Source: DASZXJ01 sp035545895 (GTDB taxonomy: Bacteria; Planctomycetota; Phycisphaerae; Tepidisphaerales; Tepidisphaeraceae). From it: 29,524 bases of DNA. The notes under the pieces were generated by a model. The model made no database searches. It worked only from the letters and a program-made list of their open reading frames with translations, and was not told the DNA's origin. The stretch lies in NCBI GenBank assembly GCA_035545895.1, contig DASZXJ010000205.1, forward strand, positions 1-29,524. The letters run 5' to 3'. Position 1 is the first letter of the stretch, and every line of letters begins with the position of its first letter. Shown here one piece after another: positions 7,343 through 14,889 of the stretch. The position numbers and the translations under genes were made by a program.

Positions 7343-9361
7343 ATGCCTTGGCTTCCCAAATTCCTCAATCTCTGGACAGCCGCTGGCGCAGCGGCCGTCG
7401 TCATTCCTTCATTGCTCGTCCTATACTTCCTGAAGCTTCGCCGTCGGGAGATGGATGTTGCCTCGACGATTCTCTGGAAAAAGGCGATTCAGGATTTGCA
7501 GGTCAATGCGCCGTTTCAGAAACTGCGTAAAAACCTGTTGTTGCTGCTCCAACTGCTGTTGCTGCTGCTCTTGTTGGCGGCGCTGGGTCGGCCGATTGCG
7601 TTTTTCACGCCGGGGCCGGGAAAAACAGTTGTCATTCTAATTGATCGCTCCGCGTCGATGTCCGCCACGGATGTCAGCGGCCATTCGCGTTTGGAAGAAG
7701 CAAAAATTCGCGCAAAAAACCTGGTTGGGTCGCTGGATCGCGGTGCAACCGCGATGGTGATCGCTTTCGACGATGCCGCCGAAGCCGTGCAACCCTGGAG
7801 CGGTGACACAGCAGCATTGAAAAGTGCGATTGACCGCATCCAGCCGACCGATCGCAAATCGCGTCTGAAGCAGGCTTATCAACTGGCCGAGGCGCAGACA
7901 CATTTCAACGAAGCTCAGCTACGCACGAATGTTGAGCTGCCGGATGTATACGTCTATTCCGACGGACGGGTGCTCGATGGGAATGATTTAAGCATCAAGG
8001 GGAATCTCAAGTACGAAAAAATTGGAACCGATACGGCCGGCAACGTTGCGATTGTCTCGCTCGACGCCAAGCGGAATTATGAAAATCCGACCCAGGTTCA
8101 AATATTCGCACGGCTGGCAAATTTCGGGCCGGATCCTGTGAAGGCCGATGTTGAACTCTGGATTTCGCCGATCGATCCGACCGATCCTGCCAGTGAAAAT
8201 TTTCAGAATCGTGGCACGCACGTGGTGAACCTGATTCCCGAACGATGGGATGACAAGCAGCGCGCCGAAGCCGAAAAACAGGGAAACATCGCGACCGAAA
8301 GCGTCGAGTTTTCCCTCGATTTGCCAACCGCAGCCGTGATACGTGTGGATCAGAAGTACAAGGAAAACGATGTATTGGCAGCCGACGATTCGGCGCAAGT
8401 CGTGTTGCCGCCGCCCAAGCCGTTGACGCTGCTCGTCGTAACGCCGGGCAATTATTTCCTCGATACCGCTCTGCCCGGGCTGCCGGTGAAGGATCCGGTC
8501 GTGATGTCGCCCGCTGACTATGAGTCGAAGCAGCCCAAGGATTACGACGTCATTATTTTCGATCGATATTCGCCCAAGCAACTCCCGCCATCGGGTAACT
8601 TTTTGTATTTCGGTGGAATCGGCCCGGGCCTGAAACTCAAGCCAACGATGGAAAACGGTTTGCAGGTGATGACCGGCCCGTGCGGCGTATTGGATTGGAA
8701 TCGCGAGCATTCCATTTTGAAATACCTGGCGCTGGATAAAATTTACGCCGCCGAGACGATGAAGTTTGACGTGCCGCCGGAATCGGAAGTGTTGATCGAG
8801 GGGACGCAGGGGCCGTTGCTGATTTTGCATCGCGAGGGGCGCAGTCTGCATCTGGTGACGACGTTTGATCTGCTGCAAAGCAATTGGCCGCTGCGACAAA
8901 GTTTTCCGGTGTTTTTGTACAACTCATTACAATTCATGGCTCTTGGCACTGATGTAAACGCGCGTCAGTCCTTAGAGCCTGGCGCGACGCCGCGAATCTC
9001 ACGGGTCAACTTGGAGCGAATCGATTCGAAGATCAAATCGATCCATTTGACTGGCCCGGGCGTATCTCGCGATTTGCCGATTCCCTCAGCCGGTGATTTC
9101 GCACTGCCGCCATTCGAAAAGGTTGGTCTTTACAAGCTTGAACCGAGCGTGCCGCAATTTGAACGAATAGCGGTGAGTTTGCTGGATGCAAACGAGAGCA
9201 ATCTGATGCCCATCGACCATCCGCCGGGCAATATCGGGGAAACGGTGCTGCTGGCGGGCGGAAAATCACGTCTGGAATTATGGTGGTGGCTGGTCGCCTG
9301 CGGCGCGCTGCCGCTGTTATTGATCGAATGGTGGGTCTACACGCGGCGCGTGCATCTCTAA
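7343..9361 (+). CDS. BatA/VWA domain membrane protein
   Basis: 672-residue membrane protein with a BatA-type N-terminus: a first hydrophobic segment (residues 8-30), KLRRREMDVASTILW, then a second very leucine-rich segment (65-82). A von Willebrand factor A domain follows, with the MIDAS motif DRSAS at 101-105. A long extracytoplasmic region and a C-terminal membrane segment (LELWWWLVACGALPLLLIEWW) complete it. Family members work with DUF58 and MoxR proteins in poorly understood envelope processes. An upstream TTG at 7316 would translate the cassette arm as MVIGHLGID, so the ATG at 7343 is preferred. The right arm of the cassette ends 11 bases before this start, so the usual DUF58-BatA contact is interrupted. 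Confidence 0.88.
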   Translation: MPWLPKFLNLWTAAGAAAVVIPSLLVLYFLKLRRREMDVASTILWKKAIQDLQVNAPFQKLRKNLLLLLQLLLLLLLLAALGRPIAFFTPGPGKTVVILIDRSASMSATDVSGHSRLEEAKIRAKNLVGSLDRGATAMVIAFDDAAEAVQPWSGDTAALKSAIDRIQPTDRKSRLKQAYQLAEAQTHFNEAQLRTNVELPDVYVYSDGRVLDGNDLSIKGNLKYEKIGTDTAGNVAIVSLDAKRNYENPTQVQIFARLANFGPDPVKADVELWISPIDPTDPASENFQNRGTHVVNLIPERWDDKQRAEAEKQGNIATESVEFSLDLPTAAVIRVDQKYKENDVLAADDSAQVVLPPPKPLTLLVVTPGNYFLDTALPGLPVKDPVVMSPADYESKQPKDYDVIIFDRYSPKQLPPSGNFLYFGGIGPGLKLKPTMENGLQVMTGPCGVLDWNREHSILKYLALDKIYAAETMKFDVPPESEVLIEGTQGPLLILHREGRSLHLVTTFDLLQSNWPLRQSFPVFLYNSLQFMALGTDVNARQSLEPGATPRISRVNLERIDSKIKSIHLTGPGVSRDLPIPSAGDFALPPFEKVGLYKLEPSVPQFERIAVSLLDANESNLMPIDHPPGNIGETVLLAGGKSRLELWWWLVACGALPLLLIEWWVYTRRVHL

Positions 9362-9407
9362 CTTGGTGAGTCGCCCAAATCTATTCCAAGAAATATGGCT
9401 GGCCGCT

Positions 9408-9449
9408 TGCGGTTTCGCGGTTAAGAAAAAATGTTACCGCGAAACCGCA
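9408..9449. terminator. Bidirectional terminator-like hairpin
   Basis: TGCGGTTTCGCGGT (9408-9421) pairs perfectly with ACCGCGAAACCGCA (9436-9449) over 14 bp, with an A-rich loop (TAAGAAAAAATGTT). It lies between the convergent ends of the BatA-like gene and the STN-like gene, where a shared terminator is expected. It lacks a long T-run on the plus strand. Confidence 0.75.
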
Positions 9450-9477
9450 GGCGGGATCGGCAGTCAATCGAGTAAAA

Positions 9478-10611
9478 TTACAAGTCTTCCCTGACCGGCA
9501 TGGTGCTTGGTTTGGTGGTGGGGACGAATCCATCCTGTTTCATCATCAGGCGGATTTTGTCGATTTCCTTCTGCGTCTTGGTGTTCAAATATTGCTGCAC
9601 ATCCTGCGGCATTTGCGATTTGGTGATCAGCAGTTGCATGCCGTTTTCGAGTTGAACCATGCCGACCACCGGATCGCGCGCGCCGCCGGTGGGATTGGTA
9701 AGCTGGTTCCAGATATAGACGCCGTTTTCGTTGACGACATAGCCCAGCCCGGTGAAGCCAGCGAGGTTTTCCAACGCCTGGCGAACGGTCGCATTGGACA
9801 GCACGAGCCGAATCGTGCGGAATTCCGGAGCAACGCGTTGAATCGCGCCGGGTTCGATGGAGAACTCCACGCCGCTGCGTTGTGATAGCTCGGCCAAGAC
9901 CTGCGCGACGTCCACGCCGTTGTAGCGGATGGTGATCGTCTTATCGAGCAGGCTCTTGATCTGCATTTCCTTGGGCACGATGACCAGGCTTTTATCCCAC
10001 GGATACCAGGTCGCCCGGGTCTCGGCCACAAGCGATTCGAGGGCCTGCATCAGCGATGAGTTTCGCGGGACAAACACCTGTTGCTCGGGGCGGGCGGCGT
10101 CGGAAGCACGGTTCTCAATCGAGTAAGGCGATTTTAGATCCACCAGTTTTTGATCGACGGCATCGAGCAATTGTTTGACCGTTGGCTTGTCGGTATTGAG
10201 ATTGGCGGGAGTTGAAGCGAGCAAATCGAGGGCAGCCAGTTCCTGGACGGTGGATCTTCGACCCAGGCGGGACAGTGCGGGCATGGGGCGAAGCTCGACG
10301 GCTTCATCGCGTGGCACGACGATCAATCCCAGCTTGCGGGCGATGGCATCGAGCGCATCACGGAGGGTTTTGCCCTCGATCTTGGCGGTGAGGGTGGTTT
10401 GATCTCCCCACGGAAGGGCTTCCCACACATTGGGAGCCGCCTCGACGCGCACGCCGCTCTGTTCGCCGATGGCTTTCATGGCGACGGGCAGGGTGGTGTG
10501 CAAGTCAAGCGGGTAAATCTTATCGAGCGCTTCGCTGATGAGCGCGGAGCTGTTTTGCGCCAAAGCGCTCGAGGAGATCAGAATTAGAACAATCAGCGCA
10601 ATCCGTCGCAT
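9478..10611 (-). CDS. Secreted protein with STN-like repeats
   Basis: 377-residue protein with a signal peptide (MRRIALIVLILISSSALAQN), so exported. Two or more regions resemble the STN module of secretins and TonB receptors: LPVAMKAIGEQSGVRVE with LRDALDAIARKLGLIV (about residues 42-95), and VDVAQVLAELSQRSGVEFSIE with VRQALENLAGFTGLGYVVNENGVYIW (about 233-305). No secretin pore domain follows. Start is supported by GAGGT ten bases upstream. It is the last gene of a sigma/anti-sigma/STN set, 138 nt after the anti-sigma gene with a palindromic repeat between. It may be a periplasmic sensor or effector of that pathway, but this is inference from position. Confidence 0.7.
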   Translation of the reverse strand: MRRIALIVLILISSSALAQNSSALISEALDKIYPLDLHTTLPVAMKAIGEQSGVRVEAAPNVWEALPWGDQTTLTAKIEGKTLRDALDAIARKLGLIVVPRDEAVELRPMPALSRLGRRSTVQELAALDLLASTPANLNTDKPTVKQLLDAVDQKLVDLKSPYSIENRASDAARPEQQVFVPRNSSLMQALESLVAETRATWYPWDKSLVIVPKEMQIKSLLDKTITIRYNGVDVAQVLAELSQRSGVEFSIEPGAIQRVAPEFRTIRLVLSNATVRQALENLAGFTGLGYVVNENGVYIWNQLTNPTGGARDPVVGMVQLENGMQLLITKSQMPQDVQQYLNTKTQKEIDKIRLMMKQDGFVPTTKPSTMPVREDL

Positions 10612-10640
10612 TAGGCTTACCTCTAATTCTCGTTAGCCAT

Positions 10641-10709
10641 TCCCGTGACACGGGCGTCTCGCCTGTGTGAGTAACTCGGCATGGCCGGGACGGCCATGTC
10701 ACAGGGGAA
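10641..10709. repeat. Compound palindromic repeat between anti-sigma and STN genes
   Basis: Two adjacent hairpins, CACGGGCG/CGCCTGTG (10649-10656, 10660-10667) and CATGGCCG/CGGCCATG (10680-10687, 10691-10698), are enclosed by outer arms CCCGTGAC (10642-10649) and GTCACAGGG (10699-10707). The structure would form on either strand in the intergenic transcript. I recognise this ACGGGCGTCTCGCCTGTGT type as a common dispersed element in planctomycete-like genomes, from memory only. Confidence 0.7.
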
Positions 10710-10749
10710 AGTAACTGATACTCTCCTGTTTGCATGAGCGCGTCTAGCC

Positions 10750-11301
10750 TTAATACAAATCATTATCTTGCCCGGAGGAATTGACTTGATCAATGAGGAC
10801 AATGGTCGGACGCGCCACGATGTCTTCCGAATTTTGCCAGTTGCTCGCGATATTGGGCGCGGGCCCAATCTGGATTTGTTCGACCGATGCCACCTGCGAT
10901 ACTTCGGGCGCCGGTCCGCTGATCACCGCCAACCCTGTCGGCGCGGGATTTGTCCCAGGGCGCCGCAACATCGGAATGCTCACACCGACCGCGAGCAAAA
11001 TGGCCGCTGCGATCGCCAATCGACGCACCCATTGAGCCGAATGCAACTTGTAATTCTGCGTCGGAGCCTCTTCTTCATCGAGCGCGCGTCCGATCTGCTC
11101 AGCCAATCGATCCCACTGAATGGATGGCATCGGCATCGACTGCTTGATCGCGGAATTAAGCTGCTGATATTCGCCCAGAATCGCGCGAGCCTCGGCATCA
11201 GTCGCCAGCCGCTCTTCGAGCGCGGACCGTTCCAAAGGCGGCAATATGCCGTCAATGTATTGGCTGATGGCGTATTCGAGTTCTTCGCGATTCATTTGCA
11301 T
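10750..11301 (-). CDS. Putative anti-sigma factor
   Basis: 183-residue single-pass membrane protein encoded immediately after an ECF sigma factor. The N-terminus (NREELEYAISQYIDGILPPLERSALEERLATD) resembles the helical sigma-binding domain of anti-sigma factors, but lacks the zinc HxxxCxxC motif. A membrane segment WVRRLAIAAAILLAVGVSIP lies near residues 90-110, followed by an extracytoplasmic tail of about 70 residues. The likely role is to hold the sigma factor at the membrane until a signal releases it; this is inferred from gene order and topology. ATGs at 11301 and 11295 are both possible starts. It is 83 nt from the sigma gene, across a perfect inverted repeat. Confidence 0.72.
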   Translation of the reverse strand: MQMNREELEYAISQYIDGILPPLERSALEERLATDAEARAILGEYQQLNSAIKQSMPMPSIQWDRLAEQIGRALDEEEAPTQNYKLHSAQWVRRLAIAAAILLAVGVSIPMLRRPGTNPAPTGLAVISGPAPEVSQVASVEQIQIGPAPNIASNWQNSEDIVARPTIVLIDQVNSSGQDNDLY

Positions 11302-11305
11302 TTTT

Positions 11306-11379
11306 GTTACTCGTTACTGGTTATTGGTTACTTGGGCTTTCTGGTGCTCGAACACTCGGGAGTTCAAGTAACCAATAAC
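11306..11379. repeat. Inverted repeat with four tandem heptamers between sigma and anti-sigma genes
   Basis: GTTATTGGTTACTTG (11320-11334) pairs perfectly with CAAGTAACCAATAAC (11365-11379). The left side is a run of four near-identical 7-mers: GTTACTC, GTTACTG, GTTATTG, GTTACTT (11306-11333). The 7-nt register and composition resemble the four-helix-bundle cassette arms, although the unit differs (GTTACTN versus GGTCATT). It fills almost the whole 83-nt gap, so the sigma/anti-sigma transcript would contain the hairpin. Confidence 0.75.
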
Positions 11380-11384
11380 AACTT

Positions 11385-11981
11385 TCACATCTGATCTTTC
11401 AGTATTTCCTTCAACTTCTTGCGTCCTTGAAACACATGCCATTTCACGGCTTCCACGCTGCATCCCAGAGCTTCGGCGACATCCTTCTGAGACATTTCCT
11501 GGATCGTAAACATCACCAGCGCCAGCCGCTGTTTTTCGGGCAATTCGCTGAGTGCCTGCTGAATCTTCGCGCCCAGTTCCTTACCGGCCATCGTGCGGGC
11601 GGGGTCCAGTTCGCCTTCGGATGGTTCGGATTCGCTGGAGCCCATCAAATCGTCCAGCGGCAATTGCGAGCGAACTTTCCGGCTCCGGCGATAGTTGAGC
11701 GACAGGTTTGAAACGATGCGCATCAACCAGCCGCCAAATGCTTCGGGCTTTTCCAGCGTGCCCAGGCTCGTATACGCCTTGAGCATGGCATCCTGCGTGA
11801 CCTCCATTGCATCATGCAGATTGCCAAGCAGTCGATAGGAAACCGCGGCTGCCTGTCGCTGGTGGCGTTGAACGAGTTCATCATACGCCGTCCGGTCGCC
11901 GCCCAGGACGCGCTTCACGAGCGCGCCATCCGATGGCGATGGCTTGGACATGCTCGGTTCGTCGCTTGTCCTGGGCTCCAT
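11385..11981 (-). CDS. ECF-type RNA polymerase sigma factor
   Basis: 198-residue sigma-70 family factor of extracytoplasmic function type. Region 2 is seen in YDELVQRHQRQAAAVSYRLLGNLHDAMEVTQDAMLKAY, spanning residues 34-70, with GWLMRIVSNLSLNYRRSRK near residues 84-102. Region 4 is ALSELPEKQRLALVMFTIQEMSQKDVAEALGCSVEAVKWHVFQGRKKLKEIL, near 142-193. The linker is acidic. It binds core RNA polymerase and recognises its own promoters. First of three genes on this strand, followed by a putative anti-sigma factor and a secreted STN-like protein. ATG 11981 is used; ATG 11951 (MSKPSPSDG) is an alternative that would lose only ten residues. Confidence 0.92.
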   Translation of the reverse strand: MEPRTSDEPSMSKPSPSDGALVKRVLGGDRTAYDELVQRHQRQAAAVSYRLLGNLHDAMEVTQDAMLKAYTSLGTLEKPEAFGGWLMRIVSNLSLNYRRSRKVRSQLPLDDLMGSSESEPSEGELDPARTMAGKELGAKIQQALSELPEKQRLALVMFTIQEMSQKDVAEALGCSVEAVKWHVFQGRKKLKEILKDQM

Positions 11982-12061
11982 AAGTCAGACACTCTACCGG
12001 GGGCGGGGTTAGAAGGGAGAAGGGGAATTATATGGAGGTTTTGGGGCCTTTCGTCAGGCCC

Positions 12062-12081
12062 AAGCCCGCTGAAGCGGGCCT
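12062..12081. terminator. Hairpin downstream of trpA
   Basis: AAGCCCGCT (12062-12070) pairs with AGCGGGCCTT (12072-12081) with one bulged C. It lies 23 nt beyond the trpA stop and about 80 nt upstream of the sigma-factor start, so it could end the trp transcript. No T-run follows, and it may equally be another small dispersed palindrome. Confidence 0.4.
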
Positions 12082-12103
12082 TGCCGAGGTGGTTTCTAAC
12101 TTA

Positions 12104-12904
12104 TTATCGGACAAGGGATAACAAGCTCTTGCAATAGACACCGGCGGCGTTGGCGACTGCGCTGGGGCCGCTGGAAGCTGCCTGCTGCATTTGGCGAACC
12201 AGGGCGCTGCCGACGATTGCGCCGTCCGCGACGTCAGCCAATTGTTTCACATGTTCGGGTTTTGAAATGCCGAATCCTACGCACACTGGTACGTCGCTGG
12301 CTTGTTTTAATTGTGTGACGTTGTCGCGCAGGTCAGCCGGCAATTGGGTGCGCTCGCCGGTGATGCCGCTGACTGAAAGATAGTAGACAAAGCCGCTGCA
12401 CAGTTTGGCGATTTCGATTCGACGTTCTCTTGAAGTCGTCGGCGCGACCAGGAGAATCGTATCAAGCCCAGCCGATCGAACCTGATCGCAAACCTGTTGT
12501 GCTTCCGGCGGCGGCAGGTCGGGCAGGATCAATCCATCAAACCCGCTCATCCTCGCATTGGTCAAAAATCTCGCCACACCATATCGAAATACGATGCTAT
12601 AGCTCACCATCGCAACCAGCGGAACGGAAAGCCTGGGGCGAATTTTTCCAATGGTCGTGAAAATGTCAGCCAGCTTGAGCTTCTTCGCCAGCGATTCGGT
12701 AAACGCCTGCTGAATGACCGGTCCATCCGCCACCGGATCGGAGAAGGGAATTCCGATTTCGATGATGTTGGCGCCGGCTTGTTCAATCGCCTGGAGAGTG
12801 GCCGATGTCGTTTCCAGATCGGGATAGCCCGCCGGGACAAAGGGCATCAGTGCAATCTGTCGTTTGGAGCGGAGCGATTCAAATGTTTTGGAGATCGTAT
12901 TCAT
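12104..12904 (-). CDS. trpA: Tryptophan synthase alpha chain
   Basis: Cleaves indole-3-glycerol phosphate to indole and glyceraldehyde 3-phosphate; indole is passed to TrpB. The 266-residue protein has the catalytic glutamate E49 (IIEIGIPFSDP) and aspartate D60 (VADGPVIQQA), as well as LPDLPPPEA, YYLSVSGITG and the phosphate-binding VCVGFGIS and AIVGSALV stretches. Length is typical. Its ATG overlaps the TGA of the preceding aspartic protease gene (ATGA, 12901-12904), so translation is probably coupled. trpB is the expected neighbour but lies three genes upstream, with two small unrelated genes between. Confidence 0.97.
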   Translation of the reverse strand: MNTISKTFESLRSKRQIALMPFVPAGYPDLETTSATLQAIEQAGANIIEIGIPFSDPVADGPVIQQAFTESLAKKLKLADIFTTIGKIRPRLSVPLVAMVSYSIVFRYGVARFLTNARMSGFDGLILPDLPPPEAQQVCDQVRSAGLDTILLVAPTTSRERRIEIAKLCSGFVYYLSVSGITGERTQLPADLRDNVTQLKQASDVPVCVGFGISKPEHVKQLADVADGAIVGSALVRQMQQAASSGPSAVANAAGVYCKSLLSLVR

Positions 12905-13281
12905 GAAAGCTTGGGCAATGGTTCAATTGTGACAGGTCCGCCCGAGCGTACCTGCATACGCAATTTACAGTTCTGTAGAAGAGACATTCCGAGTAGAGGC
13001 TTAATATTGGCGCTATCGACCATAATCCGTCGAGCTAGTCCATGCCATGTCAATATCGCATCATATCGATCGAAGATGGTTTCAGCCCCGTCAGCCAGTA
13101 GCGCTCGACCGCGACCTCTCCAATTGAAATCAAGTTCGGAGATGACATCTTGGGGCAACGTCAACCATCCATCAAACCCAGTATCTACTACTGCTGCGAG
13201 AGATTTTGTTTTTCCGGAGGGCCCCAATACGAAGACTTCGACAACAGCCTCTAGCTGAGAGTTGACGGTGCCGGTCATCAT
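12901..13281 (-). CDS. Clan AA (retroviral-type) aspartic protease
   Basis: 126-residue single-lobe aspartic protease-like protein. The active-site motif is AAVVDTGFDGWLTLP, with D33-T-G; the C-terminal part has LLGMSLLQNCKLRMQV, matching the second conserved patch of this small family. The N-terminus MMTGTVN is also typical. Such enzymes would act as homodimers, like retropepsins; physiological substrates are unknown. It is flanked by ATGA overlaps: with the 87-residue gene upstream (13278-13281) and with trpA downstream (12901-12904). It and its partner appear to be an embedded module in trpBA. No membrane segment or signal peptide is seen, so it is probably cytoplasmic. Confidence 0.85.
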   Translation of the reverse strand: MMTGTVNSQLEAVVEVFVLGPSGKTKSLAAVVDTGFDGWLTLPQDVISELDFNWRGRGRALLADGAETIFDRYDAILTWHGLARRIMVDSANIKPLLGMSLLQNCKLRMQVRSGGPVTIEPLPKLS

Positions 13282-13541
13282 AAACCACGCGGTCCAAAGT
13301 GACGTGCATGGCGGGAGCCGACGCGCCTAATCCAAATCTGTGCACTGGGCATACGCGTCAGAAGTCTGTCCGAAGCCGCCAGTTCGCTGGGGTCAACTTC
13401 GTATTCGCCAGTTTCAATGTCAATCACGACAAAATCGCCTTCATGATTGCGCTCAACAATGGGCCGGATTTGCCGATCGTAAATGGAGTCGCCTCGCCGG
13501 GCGAACTCCTCTTTATCAAATCGTGGGTGAGTCGTGGACAT
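13278..13541 (-). CDS. Uncharacterised partner of the aspartic protease
   Basis: 87-residue soluble protein with no recognised catalytic motif. Core: FDKEEFARRGDSIYDRQIRPIV, GDFVVIDIETGEYEVDPSELAASDRLL, PSAQIWIRRVGSRHARHFG. From memory, this protein type often lies directly upstream of clan AA aspartic proteases, which suggests a two-gene module, possibly protease plus regulator or antitoxin-like partner; that role is unproven. It overlaps the protease gene by four bases and follows trpB by 39 nt. The ATG at 13541 has a weak GGGATA spacing only. There is no sign of truncation. Confidence 0.78.
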   Translation of the reverse strand: MSTTHPRFDKEEFARRGDSIYDRQIRPIVERNHEGDFVVIDIETGEYEVDPSELAASDRLLTRMPSAQIWIRRVGSRHARHFGPRGL

Positions 13542-13580
13542 TATCCCAATTCTACCCTGCTATTTAATTCGTGTCAGGGG

Positions 13581-14786
13581 TCATTTATTGCCGATCAATC
13601 GCGCCACTTCCTGGCAATCCTTGTCGCCACGGCCGGAGAGATTAATGACGATGATCTTGTCCTTCGATAATTTCGGCGCGAGCTTTTTCAATTGTGCAAC
13701 TGCGTGAGCAGATTCGAGCGCCGGCAGGATGCCTTCCTTTTTGGCAAGCAACTCAAAACCTTCCAGCGCTTCAGCGTCGGTGATCGAAACGTATTCGACC
13801 CGGCCGGTGTCCTTCCAGTACGAGTGTTCCGGCCCAACGCCGGGGTAATCCAGGCCGGCGCTGCAACTATGAACATCAGCAGTCTGACCGTCTTCATCCT
13901 GTAAGACATACGATAGCGAACCATGCAAAACACCCGGTTTCCCGGCTGAAAGGGATGCGGCATGTTGTCCAAGCGCCGAGCCGCGCCCACCGGCTTCCAC
14001 GCCGATCAATTTGACTGATTTGTCATCGGCGAACGGATAAAAAATTCCCGCAGCGTTCGAGCCGCCGCCGACACTGGCGATGATGTAATCCGGCAGTTTG
14101 CCGAGCATTTGCATCGATTGTTCTTTGGTCTCCGCGCCGATGACGCTTTGAAAATCGCGCACAATCATCGGAAACGGATGAGGCCCAACCACCGAGCCGA
14201 TGATGTAATGCGTATGCTCGACGCTGCCCATCCAGTCGCGCATGGCTTCGTTGGTGGCGTCTTTGAGGGTCTTGGCGCCGCTGTGCACTTCAATCACGTT
14301 GGCACCCATCAATTTCATCCGGAAGACGTTGAGGTTCTGCCTGCGAACATCTTCCGCGCCCATAAAGACATCGCATTTCAAGCCAAACAGCGCCGCCGCC
14401 GTGGCGGTGGCCACTCCGTGCTGGCCGGCGCCGGTTTCGGCAATCAGCCGCTTCTTGCCCATTCGCAGGGTCAGTAGCGCTTGGCCGATGGTGTTGTTGA
14501 TTTTGTGCGCGCCGGTGTGATTCAGGTCTTCTCGCTTGAGATAGATTTGTGCGCCGCCGAAATGATCGGTCAGTCGCTTGGCGAAATACAGCCGGCTGGG
14601 GCGACCGACGAATTCACGCATCCAGTAATCAAATTGTTTTTTGAATTCCGGGTCTTTGCGGGCCTTGTCATATTCAGCCTGCAGTTGATGCAGCGCAGAA
14701 ACAAGGGTTTCAGGAACGAAAACACCGCCATACGGACCAAAATGGCCGGCGGCGTCGGGAAGCGTTTGTGCGGCAACGTTGCTCAT
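13581..14786 (-). CDS. trpB: Tryptophan synthase beta chain
   Basis: PLP enzyme joining indole and serine to make tryptophan. The 401-residue protein has the PLP lysine K95 in LNHTGAHKINN, preceded by YLKREDLN, the AETGAGQHGVA loop, the phosphate-binding VGGGSNAAG, and GVEAGGRGS. The length matches TrpB type 1. An earlier ATG at 14912 would add 42 residues without family similarity and overlap the divergent transporter gene; 14786 is preferred. It heads the minus-strand set trpB - small protein - aspartic protease - trpA. trpB and trpA are normally adjacent, so the embedded pair is unusual. The divergent promoter region is only about 100 bp. Confidence 0.97.
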   Translation of the reverse strand: MSNVAAQTLPDAAGHFGPYGGVFVPETLVSALHQLQAEYDKARKDPEFKKQFDYWMREFVGRPSRLYFAKRLTDHFGGAQIYLKREDLNHTGAHKINNTIGQALLTLRMGKKRLIAETGAGQHGVATATAAALFGLKCDVFMGAEDVRRQNLNVFRMKLMGANVIEVHSGAKTLKDATNEAMRDWMGSVEHTHYIIGSVVGPHPFPMIVRDFQSVIGAETKEQSMQMLGKLPDYIIASVGGGSNAAGIFYPFADDKSVKLIGVEAGGRGSALGQHAASLSAGKPGVLHGSLSYVLQDEDGQTADVHSCSAGLDYPGVGPEHSYWKDTGRVEYVSITDAEALEGFELLAKKEGILPALESAHAVAQLKKLAPKLSKDKIIVINLSGRGDKDCQEVARLIGNK

Positions 14787-14889
14787 CAATGCTGTAATCG
14801 TAAGGGAGTCTGAATCAATGGGCAAACACTGAAAAAATGTATGCACCGAGGTGGCACGACCCGCGACGGGGGATAGACTGGTACTGAGC

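Noticed and set aside
7989..8899. Long open frame on the minus strand opposite the BatA-like gene
   Set aside because: It is a shadow of the plus-strand coding sequence, with Arg/His-rich composition and no domain likeness.
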